64,000 nt of DNA from Neisseria perflava (GTDB lineage: Bacteria; Pseudomonadota; Gammaproteobacteria; Burkholderiales; Neisseriaceae): NCBI RefSeq assembly GCF_019334725.1, contig NZ_CP079818.1, positions 1,922,001 to 1,986,000 of the forward strand, in the 5' to 3' direction. Below, in pieces: positions 45,844-54,268 of the stretch. Under the pieces are notes generated by a model, which was not told the DNA's origin, searched no databases, and saw nothing but the letters and a program-made list of their open reading frames with translations. The position numbers were made by a program, and so were the translations under genes. Numbering within the stretch: position 1 is the first letter of the stretch; each line of letters starts with the position of its first letter.

Positions 45844-46749
45844 TTATTTTTTCATGGCATCAGTCAAAACTTTGACATTGTAGCGGTACATGCCGATGTA
45901 GCTGTTGGCCGGTGCGCCACCCAATGCATCAGAATACAAACGTCCGCTGACATTGACACCGGTTTCTTTGGCAATACGGTCAATCATGCGCGTGTCTTTG
46001 ATGTTTTCAGTAAAGACGGCTTTAATGCCCTCGCGTTTGATTTGGCGGATAATGGAAGCCACTTGTTTGGCAGATGGCTCGGCTTCGCTGCTCACGCCTT
46101 GAGGGGCGATGAATTCAATATTGTAGCGTTTGCCCATGTAAGAGAACGCGTCGTGTCCGGTCAAAACTTTACGCTTGGCGGCAGGTACGGCATTAAAGGC
46201 AGCCTGCGCATCGCTGTGCAGTTTTTTCAGCTGCATTTGATAGTTGCCCAAACGTTGCTGATAGTAGGTTTTGCCTTCAGGGTCGGCTTGAATCAGCGCA
46301 TTGGCAACGTTTTGAGCATAAGTGCCCATTAGGACGGGATCGGTCCAAACGTGTGGGTCAAACTCGCCGTGATCGTGATGATGGCCTTCATGATCGTGGT
46401 CATGATGATGGCCACCCTCTTCTGCTTTCAAAGCCTGAATGCCTTTGGTCGCTTCGGCGAAAGGAACTTTACTCTGTTTGACTGCACGCTGTACATCGGC
46501 GGCTTCCAAGCCCAAACCGTTAAGCAATACCAATTTGGCACTGCGGATTTTTTTGATGTCGCCACTGGTCATGTGGTAGGCATGGCTGTCTTGGTTTGCG
46601 CCCACCAAGCTTTGAACAACAATACGTTCACCGCCAATCTGTTTGGCCACGTCGCCCAAAATGCTGAAGCTGGTGACAACAGGCAGCGGAGCGGCATAAG
46701 CTGCACCGGTCAATAATGCGGCAACGATGCCGAGTTTCCAATGTTTCAT
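45844..46749 (-). CDS. znuA: ZnuA/MntC, periplasmic Zn(Mn)-binding protein
   Basis: A 301-residue cluster A-I metal-binding protein. Signal peptide MKHWKLGIVAALLTGAAYA; ligands in SHAYHMT and FDPHVWTDP, the Glu in ISSEAEPSAKQ-type region (SSEAEPSA) and a C-terminal Asp (SDALGG). A His/Asp-rich loop (HHHDHDHEGHHHDHGEFDPH) indicates zinc, although the gonococcal homologue MntC also binds manganese. GGAGAG precedes the ATG at 46749; the longer open frame is rejected. Last gene of the importer operon. Confidence 0.88.
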   Translation of the reverse strand: MKHWKLGIVAALLTGAAYAAPLPVVTSFSILGDVAKQIGGERIVVQSLVGANQDSHAYHMTSGDIKKIRSAKLVLLNGLGLEAADVQRAVKQSKVPFAEATKGIQALKAEEGGHHHDHDHEGHHHDHGEFDPHVWTDPVLMGTYAQNVANALIQADPEGKTYYQQRLGNYQMQLKKLHSDAQAAFNAVPAAKRKVLTGHDAFSYMGKRYNIEFIAPQGVSSEAEPSAKQVASIIRQIKREGIKAVFTENIKDTRMIDRIAKETGVNVSGRLYSDALGGAPANSYIGMYRYNVKVLTDAMKK

Positions 46750-46760
46750 ATTCTCTCCAG

Positions 46761-46775
46761 TGATATAACGTAACA
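46761..46775 (-). promoter_or_regulatory. Zur-box-like sequence before znuA
   Basis: Read on the minus strand, TGTTACGTTATATCA matches the Zur-type dyad TGTTATnnnATAACA at 10 of 12 defined positions. It lies only 11 nt before the znuA start, so it would act on an internal promoter, or it may be chance. Confidence 0.4.
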
Positions 46776-46828
46776 TTAACATCATCATAAGACAGACCGC
46801 CTGATTATTCAAGCGGCCGTCTGAAAAA

Positions 46829-47704
46829 TCATGCCGTGCGGTGTTTCTTGCGGCGCAGCCATTTTGCCAAAATGCCGCCTTCCCAACCGAACACGACGGA
46901 AATCAGATAAAGCGTGCCGCAGCATAAAATAATCGCCGGGCCGGACGGGATTTCGATATGGTAGGAAAACAACAGCCCTGCCAAGCCGCAAAGCAAAGCC
47001 AATGCGACAGACAAAATCATCAGCCAACCCATGCTTTTTGCCCACAGTCTGGCGGTAATCGCCGGCAACATCATCAAGCCGACTGACATCAGCGTACCCA
47101 ATGCCTGAAAACCGGCAACCAGATTCATCACGACCAGCACCAAAAACAACACATGCCAAAAGCCGCCCTTGCCGCCGACAGCCTTGAGGAACAAAGGGTC
47201 TATGCTTTCCAACACCAGCGGACGGAACATGACCGCCATCAGCAAAATAGTGACGCTCGCAGAAACGGCAATCAGCTGCAAAGCCGGAATATCCACTGCC
47301 AATACCGAGCCAAACAACAAATGCAGCAAATCCACGCTGCTGCCGTTTTTGCTGACCAAAACCACACCGATGGCGAGGCTGCTCAAATAAAATGCGGCAA
47401 AGTTTGCGTCTTCTTTCAATGAAGTAAACCGGCTGACCAAACCTGCCAGCAAAGCCATCAGCAAACCGGCCGCAAAACCGCCGACGCTCATCGCAGGCAA
47501 ACTCAAACCGGCAAACATATAGCCAATGGCCGCACCGGGTAAAACCGCATGGCTCAAGGCATCGCCCACCAAACTCATGCGGCGCATCACCAAAAATACA
47601 CCGACAGGCGCCGCGCTCAATGCCAGGCAGAAAATCGACGCTAGGGCATAGCGCATAAAGTCAAATTCGGCGAACGGCGCGACGACCAAATCATATAAAT
47701 CCAT
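46829..47704 (-). CDS. znuB: ZnuB/MntB, metal ABC transporter permease
   Basis: A 291-residue permease of the ABC-3 family with about eight helices. Seen: RMSLVGDALSHAVLPGAAIGYMFAG (coupling region typical of metal permeases), LTVILMAVMF-like helix (VTILLMAVMFRPLVLES) and GTLMSVGLMMLPAITARLW. It lies between znuC and znuA, 79 nt from the latter. Confidence 0.9.
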   Translation of the reverse strand: MDLYDLVVAPFAEFDFMRYALASIFCLALSAAPVGVFLVMRRMSLVGDALSHAVLPGAAIGYMFAGLSLPAMSVGGFAAGLLMALLAGLVSRFTSLKEDANFAAFYLSSLAIGVVLVSKNGSSVDLLHLLFGSVLAVDIPALQLIAVSASVTILLMAVMFRPLVLESIDPLFLKAVGGKGGFWHVLFLVLVVMNLVAGFQALGTLMSVGLMMLPAITARLWAKSMGWLMILSVALALLCGLAGLLFSYHIEIPSGPAIILCCGTLYLISVVFGWEGGILAKWLRRKKHRTA

Positions 47705-47739
47705 GTTTTATCGCTTTTTTATTAATCTCTGAAAGCCTT

Positions 47740-47776
47740 AGTCCGTCTGAAAAATACTAACTTTCAGACGGCCTTG
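47740..47776 (-). terminator. Intra-operon paired-DUS hairpin between znuC and znuB
   Basis: An inverted DUS pair (one arm GTCCGTCTGAA, imperfect) lies just past the znuC stop, inside the presumed operon. It could attenuate expression of znuB-znuA. Confidence 0.6.
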
Positions 47777-47780
47777 TCCA

Positions 47781-48506
47781 TTAAACCGCGCACCAATCGG
47801 CCGCTTCCTGTTTCTGCATCATTCGATTGGCCTGCGCCAAAAATTCATCGGTCAACACATTTTCCGTCGCACCGGCAGTCACTTTTTCACGCGCCAAAAG
47901 CAGCGTGTTGGCAAAATATGCCCTCACCTGCTCGTAATCATGCAACACGGCAATCACTGCCTGACCGTCCTGATGGCACTGGCGCAAAACTTCCAACAGC
48001 GCATAAGTCGTCCGCGCGTCCACCGCATTAAACGGCTCATCCAGCAACAAAAATTTGGCATCCTGCACCAGCATCCGTGCAAACAATACGCGTTGGAACT
48101 GACCATTGGACAAGTGCGCGATTTGGCGCGTGGCAAAATCCTGCATTTCTACGCGTTCCAAAGCCGCCATCACACGCTTTTTCTGCGCCGCGTTCACACG
48201 CCCGAAAAAGCCGATTTCATACCACAGCCCCATCGCCGCCAGTTCAAACACTGTCATCGGCTGGCTGCGATCAATATCCGACTGCTGCGGCAGATAGGCA
48301 ATGTCCTTGCGCGCCATATTTTCATAGCGCACGCTACCCGTGTCCGTCTTCTGCAAGCCCATAATGGCTTTGAGCAAAGTCGATTTACCCGCGCCGTTCG
48401 GCCCGAAAATCGTCCACATTTTGCCATCTTCAAACACCATATCGACATGGTGCACCACCGGCCTGCGCTGATAGCTGACCGTCAGATTTTCCACCACGAT
48501 ACTCAT
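47781..48506 (-). CDS. znuC: ZnuC/MntA, metal ABC transporter ATPase
   Basis: A 241-residue ATPase: Walker A GPNGAGKST, Q-loop YLPQQSDID, signature LSNGQFQRVLFARML, Walker B FLLLDEPF and switch His in VIAVLHDYEQ. The ATG at 48506 overlaps the stop of a 33-codon hydrophobic ORF (ATGA), suggesting coupled translation. First importer gene of the znuC-znuB-znuA order. Confidence 0.9.
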   Translation of the reverse strand: MSIVVENLTVSYQRRPVVHHVDMVFEDGKMWTIFGPNGAGKSTLLKAIMGLQKTDTGSVRYENMARKDIAYLPQQSDIDRSQPMTVFELAAMGLWYEIGFFGRVNAAQKKRVMAALERVEMQDFATRQIAHLSNGQFQRVLFARMLVQDAKFLLLDEPFNAVDARTTYALLEVLRQCHQDGQAVIAVLHDYEQVRAYFANTLLLAREKVTAGATENVLTDEFLAQANRMMQKQEAADWCAV

Positions 48507-48604
48507 GGCGACACCGCCCAAAAATATACAGCCCACAACGCCGCCAATGCGGCAAGCGCAATCAGCAGCCTTTGCAGCAATCCGGTCAACAATACAGAAT
48601 TCAT
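48503..48604 (-). CDS. Small hydrophobic 33-aa ORF coupled to znuC
   Basis: ATG at 48604 encodes 33 residues (MNSVLLTGLLQRLLIALAAL..., ending FWAVSP), one strong transmembrane segment. Its TGA overlaps the znuC ATG. Its Shine-Dalgarno is poor (GG-rich patch about 12-16 nt upstream). It may be a genuine small membrane protein, or a leader that couples translation to znuC. Confidence 0.5.
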   Translation of the reverse strand: MNSVLLTGLLQRLLIALAALAALWAVYFWAVSP

Positions 48605-48671
48605 AAGCCTAAAACCGCCCTTGCCCGAATACGGACAACAGGCCGTCTGAAAGAAAATTAAAACATTAAAA

Positions 48672-48686
48672 TGATACTGTATAACG
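48672..48686 (-). promoter_or_regulatory. Weak Zur-like dyad upstream of znuC operon
   Basis: TGATACTGTATAACG matches TGTTATnnnATAACA at 9 of 12 defined positions, in the 172-bp spacer between znuC and the divergent DUF2288 gene, the expected place for zinc control. Confidence 0.35.
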
Positions 48687-48776
48687 TTAACCCTGTAAAT
48701 TTCTTTCGTTTTCAGACGGCATCGGGCAAAAGGCCGAATATCGGTTACAATCCATTTTTTATTTGATGATTGCCCT

Positions 48777-49073
48777 ATGTCTATTCCACTCTTAAACGAA
48801 AAACTCAATACCGAAACTGCCCGCATTTCATGGGAAGAGCTGCAACCCCACTTCGCACGCGGTGCCGCCGTCTATGTTGCGCCCGATTTGGATTTGATTG
48901 CCGTCGCCCGTCATGTTGCCGAAGATGAAGCCGCGCCATTGAAACAATGGATGGAACAAGGCAAATTCGGTGCCGTCAGCGATGATATGGCGCGCACATT
49001 TTTAGCGGATAAGCAAGAAATGTGGGCGGTCGTTGTAGCGCCGTGGGTATTGGTACAGCCTTGCAAAGACTGA
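48777..49073 (+). CDS. DUF2288 family protein
   Basis: 98 residues, cytoplasmic, DUF2288. Conserved features seen: TARISWEELQPHFARGAAVYVAPDLDLIAVA and WVLVQPCKD at the C-terminus. No function is known. It is divergent from znuC and converges with apaG over a very long hairpin. Confidence 0.8.
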   Translation: MSIPLLNEKLNTETARISWEELQPHFARGAAVYVAPDLDLIAVARHVAEDEAAPLKQWMEQGKFGAVSDDMARTFLADKQEMWAVVVAPWVLVQPCKD

Positions 49074-49075
49074 TA

Positions 49076-49142
49076 AGGTCGTCTGAAAAATGAAAAACCG
49101 GAACATTTCGCATGTTCCGGTTTTTCATTTTTCAGACGACCT
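49076..49142. terminator. 31-bp perfect inverted repeat with mucosa-type DUS ends
   Basis: Arms 49076-49106 and 49112-49142 are exact complements around a 5-nt loop TTCGC. The outer 12 bp of each arm are AGGTCGTCTGAA, the inner part is unrelated and GC-rich (ACCGGAACAT). The right arm reaches into the apaG stop codon. It serves as a bidirectional terminator. Confidence 0.88.
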
Positions 49143-49509
49143 ATTGCAAAGTAAAGCCTGCTTTGAATTCAAGCTTCGGCACCCCGATAACGAAACGTTT
49201 GCCGATGCTGTCTTCAAACTCATACGCGCCTTCGATACTGCCCCAAGGCGTGCTGATTTGCGAACCGCTGTTGTACTCATAGGCTTCGCCCGGGTACAAA
49301 ACAGGTTGCTCTTCAATCAAGCCGGCATGACCAACCTGCTCTGTCTCACCGTGTCCGTCGGTGATTTCCCAAAAACGCTGACGCAAAGTAATGATTTCAT
49401 CACTGCGGTTGCAGATGGTGATCAGATAATTGAAGGCGTAACGGTCGCGATAGACGTCACTCTGACCGGCCATATAACGCGGCTCCACGTTAATCTCGAT
49501 TTCATTCAT
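49141..49509 (-). CDS. apaG: ApaG
   Basis: A 122-residue beta-sandwich protein of the ApaG family. Seen: RYAFNYLITICNRSDEIITLRQRFWEITDGHG, PVLYPGEAYEYNSGSQISTPWGSIEG and FVIGVPKLEF. Loss in other bacteria affects Co/Mg tolerance and Ap4A levels; biochemical role unsettled. The length is standard. The TAG stop lies in the end of the long hairpin. Confidence 0.92.
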   Translation of the reverse strand: MNEIEINVEPRYMAGQSDVYRDRYAFNYLITICNRSDEIITLRQRFWEITDGHGETEQVGHAGLIEEQPVLYPGEAYEYNSGSQISTPWGSIEGAYEFEDSIGKRFVIGVPKLEFKAGFTLQ

Positions 49510-49605
49510 AATTGTTTACCCCGTATGGTATTTATTTTATTTCAATCCGGATAATTCCGGCGTATCCGCCCTATTTTTGCAAAGGGTCGAAACACTTAAA
49601 ACGCA

Positions 49606-50103
49606 TCACGCGATCCAATAAAACAGGCCCAAGACCATCAAGGTCATCGCAGCCGCAATCAAATCATCAAGCATAATGCCTAAACCTCCATGAATCCGCC
49701 GATCAAACCATTTGATCGGCCATGGTTTCAACGCATCAAACAAGCGGAAAATAACAAAAGCCGCCAGCCACCAGCTCCATTTGAACGGAATCAGCGACAG
49801 CACCAGCAGCATCGCGACAATTTCATCCCAGACGATACCGCCGTAATCCTGAATACCCAGTTCCCTCTCGGTATAACCGCAAATGCGGATACCCCAGAAA
49901 AACAAGGCGATACACAATAAAAGCAATATCCAGCCGTCTATGCCCAACAGGCACAATACAAAAGCCAGAGGTAATGCTGCCAGCGTTCCGGCCGTACCCG
50001 GCGCAATCGGCGACAAGCCGCTGCCGAAACCGAATCCCAAAAAACACAATGGTTTGTGCAACAGCCAAGAAAAAGTAGGTTTACGTTCAGCCAAAATGAT
50101 CAA
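49606..50103 (-). CDS. pgpA: Phosphatidylglycerophosphatase A
   Basis: 165 residues, inner-membrane enzyme that dephosphorylates phosphatidylglycerol-phosphate. Family segments: FGSGLSPIAPGTAGTLAALP, GIQDYGGIVWDEIVAMLLVL (acidic catalytic region) and DALKPWPIKWFDRRIHGGLGIMLDDLIAA. No ATG is near; the start must be TTG, at 50103 (17-nt overlap with thiL) or 50094 (AGGA 9 nt upstream). Overlap with thiL indicates a thiL-pgpA operon, an arrangement common in proteobacteria. Confidence 0.9.
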   Translation of the reverse strand: MIILAERKPTFSWLLHKPLCFLGFGFGSGLSPIAPGTAGTLAALPLAFVLCLLGIDGWILLLLCIALFFWGIRICGYTERELGIQDYGGIVWDEIVAMLLVLSLIPFKWSWWLAAFVIFRLFDALKPWPIKWFDRRIHGGLGIMLDDLIAAAMTLMVLGLFYWIA

Positions 50104-51043
50104 ATCCTAAAGAAGTCAGTTCCAATACGCCGCCTTCGGCATCCACAATATTCAGACGGCCTGAGTCAGTAATTTTACCAATTCGGGCGACCGGTACGCC
50201 ACTTTGTTCCGCTGCCTGACAAACGCGTTCCCTATCTTCTGGAGCGGCAGTAAAAATCAGTTCGTAATCATCGCCGCCGGCCAATACTGCCGACAACCAT
50301 TGTTCGCGCGACAACACATTTTTCAATTCAGGCAACGACGGCACACAATCGGCAAATATTTCCGCCCCGACAGCAGAGGCTTTCAAAATATGCCCCACAT
50401 CTTGAGCCAGGCCGTCTGAAATATCTTGCGCGGCATGGGCAAACGGCAACAATGCCTGACCCAATGAAACGCGCGGCTCTGGACGGAGTAATTTATCATC
50501 GCAAACCGCCATGATTTCAGACGGCAATTGATAATGTCCCAGATGTTTGTTCAAAGCAGCGGCAGCCAAACCCAACCGACCCGATACCCAAATATCGTCG
50601 CCGACTTCGGCCGCATCACGCCGCAGGGCACGCCCTATCGGAACTTCACCTACTATCGTTACATTAAAGACCAAATCGCCTTTAGTGGTATCGCCACCAA
50701 TCAACACCGTATCAAAACGCGTGGCCAAAGCAAAAAAGCTATCGCAAAAGCGTTTGAGCCAGTCTTGATTCAATTCAGGTAGCGCAGCACTGAGCAACAC
50801 CCAACGCGGCTTGGCACCCATAGCGGCCATATCGGATAAATTTACTGCAAGCATTTTCCATGCCAAATCTTCAGGCGAAACATCTTCAAAAAAATGTCTG
50901 CCTTTGACCAACATATCAGCGCTAAAACATAAATCAAATCCGTTACTTGGGCGAATAATAGCGGCATCGTCCCCTATGCCCAAAATCAGACCTTCCGATT
51001 TTTGTCGCTGCAAATATTGTCTGATAAAGTCAAATTCCGTCAT
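50087..51043 (-). CDS. thiL: Thiamine-monophosphate kinase
   Basis: 318 residues, phosphorylates thiamine monophosphate to the diphosphate cofactor. The family motifs ILGIGDDAAII (metal/phosphate), SADMLVKGRHF, NLSDMAAMGAKP, GGDTTKGDL, AQDISDGLAQD and LAGGDDYELIFT are all present. The start MTEFDFIRQYL at 51043 is preferred over an ATG 15 nt upstream. It overlaps pgpA. Confidence 0.95.
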   Translation of the reverse strand: MTEFDFIRQYLQRQKSEGLILGIGDDAAIIRPSNGFDLCFSADMLVKGRHFFEDVSPEDLAWKMLAVNLSDMAAMGAKPRWVLLSAALPELNQDWLKRFCDSFFALATRFDTVLIGGDTTKGDLVFNVTIVGEVPIGRALRRDAAEVGDDIWVSGRLGLAAAALNKHLGHYQLPSEIMAVCDDKLLRPEPRVSLGQALLPFAHAAQDISDGLAQDVGHILKASAVGAEIFADCVPSLPELKNVLSREQWLSAVLAGGDDYELIFTAAPEDRERVCQAAEQSGVPVARIGKITDSGRLNIVDAEGGVLELTSLGFDHFG

Positions 51044-51162
51044 ATTTATCCAATACAACTATAACTTAGATTACTATATCTAATTTTGTGCCAGCCTGAT
51101 GAGTGCCTATTAACACGTCAAACATCAAACTTTCATATTATTAGATATAAAACTCAATAAGT

Positions 51163-51200
51163 TAAAGGCCGTCTGAAGATACAGATTTCAGACGGCCTCA
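51163..51200 (-). terminator. Paired-DUS terminator after SDR gene
   Basis: Inverted AG-DUS with AAAG/CTC flanks, about 30 nt past the SDR stop. Confidence 0.83.
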
Positions 51201-51229
51201 TGTTTTCAAACCACTCTGAGCAGGTATAT

Positions 51230-51949
51230 TTACAGATAGACGATTTCGCCTGTCCGCCCCCTGCTCTCTCGGCTTGCCCACCAAATAAATTGCGGCAGGA
51301 CATCTTCGTAGTTTTTACGTTCGCTTTTCGATTCGCCCGGATGAGATTTGATACGTTGCGGCGAATTGATGGCGCCCGGCACCAAAACATTGGCACGCAG
51401 GTTGTCAAAACGTTCCCACTCATCCGCGGCCACTTTACACAAATAATTGAGCGCGGCTTTGGAGGCACCGAAACCGCCCCAATAGGCCTGCGGTTTCTCA
51501 CCGTGGCTTTCGCCGACAAAAATCACAGAAGCGTCTCCGGATTGCTTCAACAATGGGAACAGCGCACGGGTCAAGCCCATAGGCGCAACGGTATTGATGC
51601 GGTATTGGTTGACCCATTCCGATACGGTTTGGAAGTCCAATGGCGACAAGGCATAGAAATAGCTGGCGCAATGCACCACGCCATCCAATTTTCCGCCGGT
51701 TGCTTCATCAATAGTTTCCGCGAATTGCTTAAACTCTTTCTCCTCCGCGCTCATTAAATCAAAGCAGATGGCAAACGGCTCAGGGCTGCCCGCAGCCACA
51801 ATGGCATCATATACTTTTTCCAAACGCTTTTGATGACGCGCCACCAAAATGACAGTCGCTCCCGCAGTCGCATAAGCTTTGGCAACCTGCTCACCCAAGC
51901 CTTGGGATGCGCCGGTAATCAAGATCGTTTTGTTCGCTAATGTCGTCAT
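51230..51949 (-). CDS. Short-chain dehydrogenase/reductase, YciK-like, altered catalytic site
   Basis: 239 residues with the NAD(P) motif TGASQGLG and HCAS in place of NNAG. The usual YxxxK catalytic pair reads FGASK (in AYWGGFGASKAALNYL), so the catalytic Tyr is Phe, with the Ser replaced in register by GES one residue off. The protein may bind cofactor without normal dehydrogenase chemistry. Start MTTLANKTILIT at 51949. It resembles E. coli YciK, whose role is unknown. Confidence 0.75.
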   Translation of the reverse strand: MTTLANKTILITGASQGLGEQVAKAYATAGATVILVARHQKRLEKVYDAIVAAGSPEPFAICFDLMSAEEKEFKQFAETIDEATGGKLDGVVHCASYFYALSPLDFQTVSEWVNQYRINTVAPMGLTRALFPLLKQSGDASVIFVGESHGEKPQAYWGGFGASKAALNYLCKVAADEWERFDNLRANVLVPGAINSPQRIKSHPGESKSERKNYEDVLPQFIWWASRESRGRTGEIVYL

Positions 51950-52010
51950 GACTTTTCCTTGAACTTTATGGTTTCGGATATTGTATCGGCTTGGTAAGTT
52001 TTGTAAAGTC

Positions 52011-52041
52011 AAAAAGGCCGTCTGAACATTCAGACGGCCTC
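52011..52041 (-). terminator. Paired-DUS terminator after hpnE
   Basis: Inverted AG-DUS with minimal loop, directly behind the hpnE stop and ahead of the SDR gene. Confidence 0.84.
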
Positions 52042-52044
52042 CGT

Positions 52045-53352
52045 TTATTCAACCTGTAAATCCAGCATAAGCTTTTCAGCCGCTGCAAAGCCAGACTGAA
52101 CCGCAGCCTCCAATGTTGCCGGATAGCGCGGATGGAGATAGTCGCCGGCCGGATAAATACGGCGATGGTGCAACCATGAGAAATCTGGTTGTACAAAATC
52201 AACCGTTGCCGCCGTAGTCGCGCGTTTTTCCGTAATAATGCGTACGGCTTCAGGCTTGCCCAAATCCGGACAAACCCGCTTAATATCCGCATGAATTTTC
52301 TCGGCCAAATCTTTATCCTTCCAAGCCTCGGTGCAATCGGAAACGCTGATGACAACTGCGACTTCATTGTCTGGTAAACCCAACGCCCCCCGATGTAACA
52401 CCCATTGCGCTGTACCATCGGCAAATCCGGTTAAAGGTGCAGGCAGTTTGACTGCTTGGGCATAACGCAAATAAACCGTGGTAATCGCATGATAGTGCAA
52501 CGATTGATAGGCCGTCTGAATATAGTCAGGCGTATCTTCAGGCAAAAGCGCGTCAACATGATATGGCGCAACAGCCAAAACAACCGCATCAAATACTTCG
52601 CCATTGATTTCAATTCGGCCATCGATATGATGGTTTAAATGGGAAACACGAGTTTCAAGATGTATCTTTGCACCATGCTTGTGTAGAAAATCCAAAGCCG
52701 GTTCGGCTACGATCCGCCCTAAATCCTGCTTAGGCAAAAGATAATCGCTGTTCGCCTTTTCAGACCACACGCCATCATTCAATACATTGCATAAAATGCG
52801 TAACGATGCCTGTTCTAACGGCGTATTTAAAGCACCCCAAACCAAAGGTTGCCAAAATTGGCCAAGCAGACTGCGGGGAACATTTCGTGTTCTCAACCAC
52901 TTTGCAACCGTCAAATCGGTTTTATGATGAGTTGCCCAACGTTGCAATGCCGACATATCCGACAGCAATTTGATTTTCAATGAAAAAGAAAGATTTTTCG
53001 CACGTAGGATGCCGACAAGCAAATGCCAAGGCGCAGGCAGAGAGGCCGTCTGAAACTGTAATCCTTCATGGATGTACCATTGCAAAGGCTGGCGTAAAAA
53101 GGCTGACTCGGGTTTAACACCAATATGTTGCATCAAAGTTTGAACACCATGATACGCACCCAATAAGATATGCTGCCCATTATCCAAAAAGCTGAATCCA
53201 TCATCTTTCCCGGACAAGGCACGCGCCCTACCGCCAGCCTGTCTCCCGGCCTCAAACAAAGAAATATCAGCTCGATGAATCAGAGAGACCGCCGCAGACA
53301 AACCTGCCCAACCGGCACCAATCACAGCAATTTTTGGACGCTTAGTATTCAT
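52045..53352 (-). CDS. hpnE: HpnE-like FAD-dependent squalene-pathway oxidoreductase
   Basis: 435 residues of the phytoene-desaturase-like amine oxidase family. Rossmann FAD motif IAVIGAGWAGLSAAVSLI at the N-terminus and the C-terminal HHRRIYPAGDYLHPRYPATLEAAVQSGFAAA, which closes the FAD site. HpnE reduces hydroxysqualene to squalene in the HpnCDE route. Its ATG overlaps the hpnD stop (ATGA). Alternatively a carotenoid desaturase, but the partner gene and length favour HpnE. Confidence 0.82.
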   Translation of the reverse strand: MNTKRPKIAVIGAGWAGLSAAVSLIHRADISLFEAGRQAGGRARALSGKDDGFSFLDNGQHILLGAYHGVQTLMQHIGVKPESAFLRQPLQWYIHEGLQFQTASLPAPWHLLVGILRAKNLSFSLKIKLLSDMSALQRWATHHKTDLTVAKWLRTRNVPRSLLGQFWQPLVWGALNTPLEQASLRILCNVLNDGVWSEKANSDYLLPKQDLGRIVAEPALDFLHKHGAKIHLETRVSHLNHHIDGRIEINGEVFDAVVLAVAPYHVDALLPEDTPDYIQTAYQSLHYHAITTVYLRYAQAVKLPAPLTGFADGTAQWVLHRGALGLPDNEVAVVISVSDCTEAWKDKDLAEKIHADIKRVCPDLGKPEAVRIITEKRATTAATVDFVQPDFSWLHHRRIYPAGDYLHPRYPATLEAAVQSGFAAAEKLMLDLQVE

Positions 53353-54197
53353 GGTTTAAATCCAAACAGCCAAGTTTTCAAAGCAATACGTTTTTTACGG
53401 GGAGAAGGAATCGCAATTTTATAAGTCAAAACATTTTGCGCACCATCACGGTCAATTTCATTCAACAACGCATAATAAATAGCCGCCATAATCAGGCCGA
53501 CTTTTTGCGATTTCTTATCCTCAGCCGGCAAAAGCAACTTCGCTTCACGATAAGTTTCACGCGCCCTATTCACTTGAAATTGCATCAATTTTGCAAAATT
53601 GTCTGTCGGTTTGCACTGCATAATCACGTTGGCAGGCACGTCAAACTTCTGCATTTCCTCTATCGGCAGATAAATTCTTCCCTGTCGCGCATCTTCGCCC
53701 ACATCGCGAATAATGTTCGTCAACTGCAAAGCCAAGCCCATTTTGTCCGCATATTCTAAAGTTTTCGGATTGGAAAAACCTAAAATCCGCGCAATAAGAC
53801 GCCCTACTACCCCTGCAACACGGTGGCAATATAGCTTTAATTCATCGAAACTACCATAACGGGCCTGCTCCAAATCCATCTGCATGCCATCAATCAAAGC
53901 TTCAAATTCATTCTTCGGCAAATCAAAATTTGCCCGAATATCTTTTAAAGCTTGATGAACGGGATGCTCAGGCATCTCATTATTAAAGACTTTCTCCAAA
54001 TCACTGCGCCACCAATTCAAAGTTATCTGAGCTACATTTGGATCGGTACAGCCATCAACCACATCATCTAGTTCGCGACAAAAAGCATATAAAACAGTAA
54101 TTGCATTCCGTTTTTCTACTGATAAAAAACGAAAGCCGGATAAAAAACTGGAATGGCTTTCTGCAGCCTTTTGATGACAATAATCCAAAGCAAGCAC
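53349..54197 (-). CDS. hpnD: HpnD-like presqualene diphosphate synthase
   Basis: A 282-residue trans-isoprenyl synthase (squalene/phytoene synthase family). Aspartate-rich motifs ELDDVVDG and RDVGEDARQGRIYLP bind Mg-diphosphate; YCHRVAGVVGRL is also diagnostic. It condenses two farnesyl diphosphates to presqualene diphosphate. The start is GTG at 54197 with AGGA 6 nt upstream. It is coupled to hpnE; hpnC is not in the window. Confidence 0.85.
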   Translation of the reverse strand: MLALDYCHQKAAESHSSFLSGFRFLSVEKRNAITVLYAFCRELDDVVDGCTDPNVAQITLNWWRSDLEKVFNNEMPEHPVHQALKDIRANFDLPKNEFEALIDGMQMDLEQARYGSFDELKLYCHRVAGVVGRLIARILGFSNPKTLEYADKMGLALQLTNIIRDVGEDARQGRIYLPIEEMQKFDVPANVIMQCKPTDNFAKLMQFQVNRARETYREAKLLLPAEDKKSQKVGLIMAAIYYALLNEIDRDGAQNVLTYKIAIPSPRKKRIALKTWLFGFKP

Positions 54198-54268
54198 TGT
54201 GTATCCTAAAAATATCGTTATAAATAATTAGTAGGGATTTTATCTGTATTTAAAAAAGTACGCCAATA

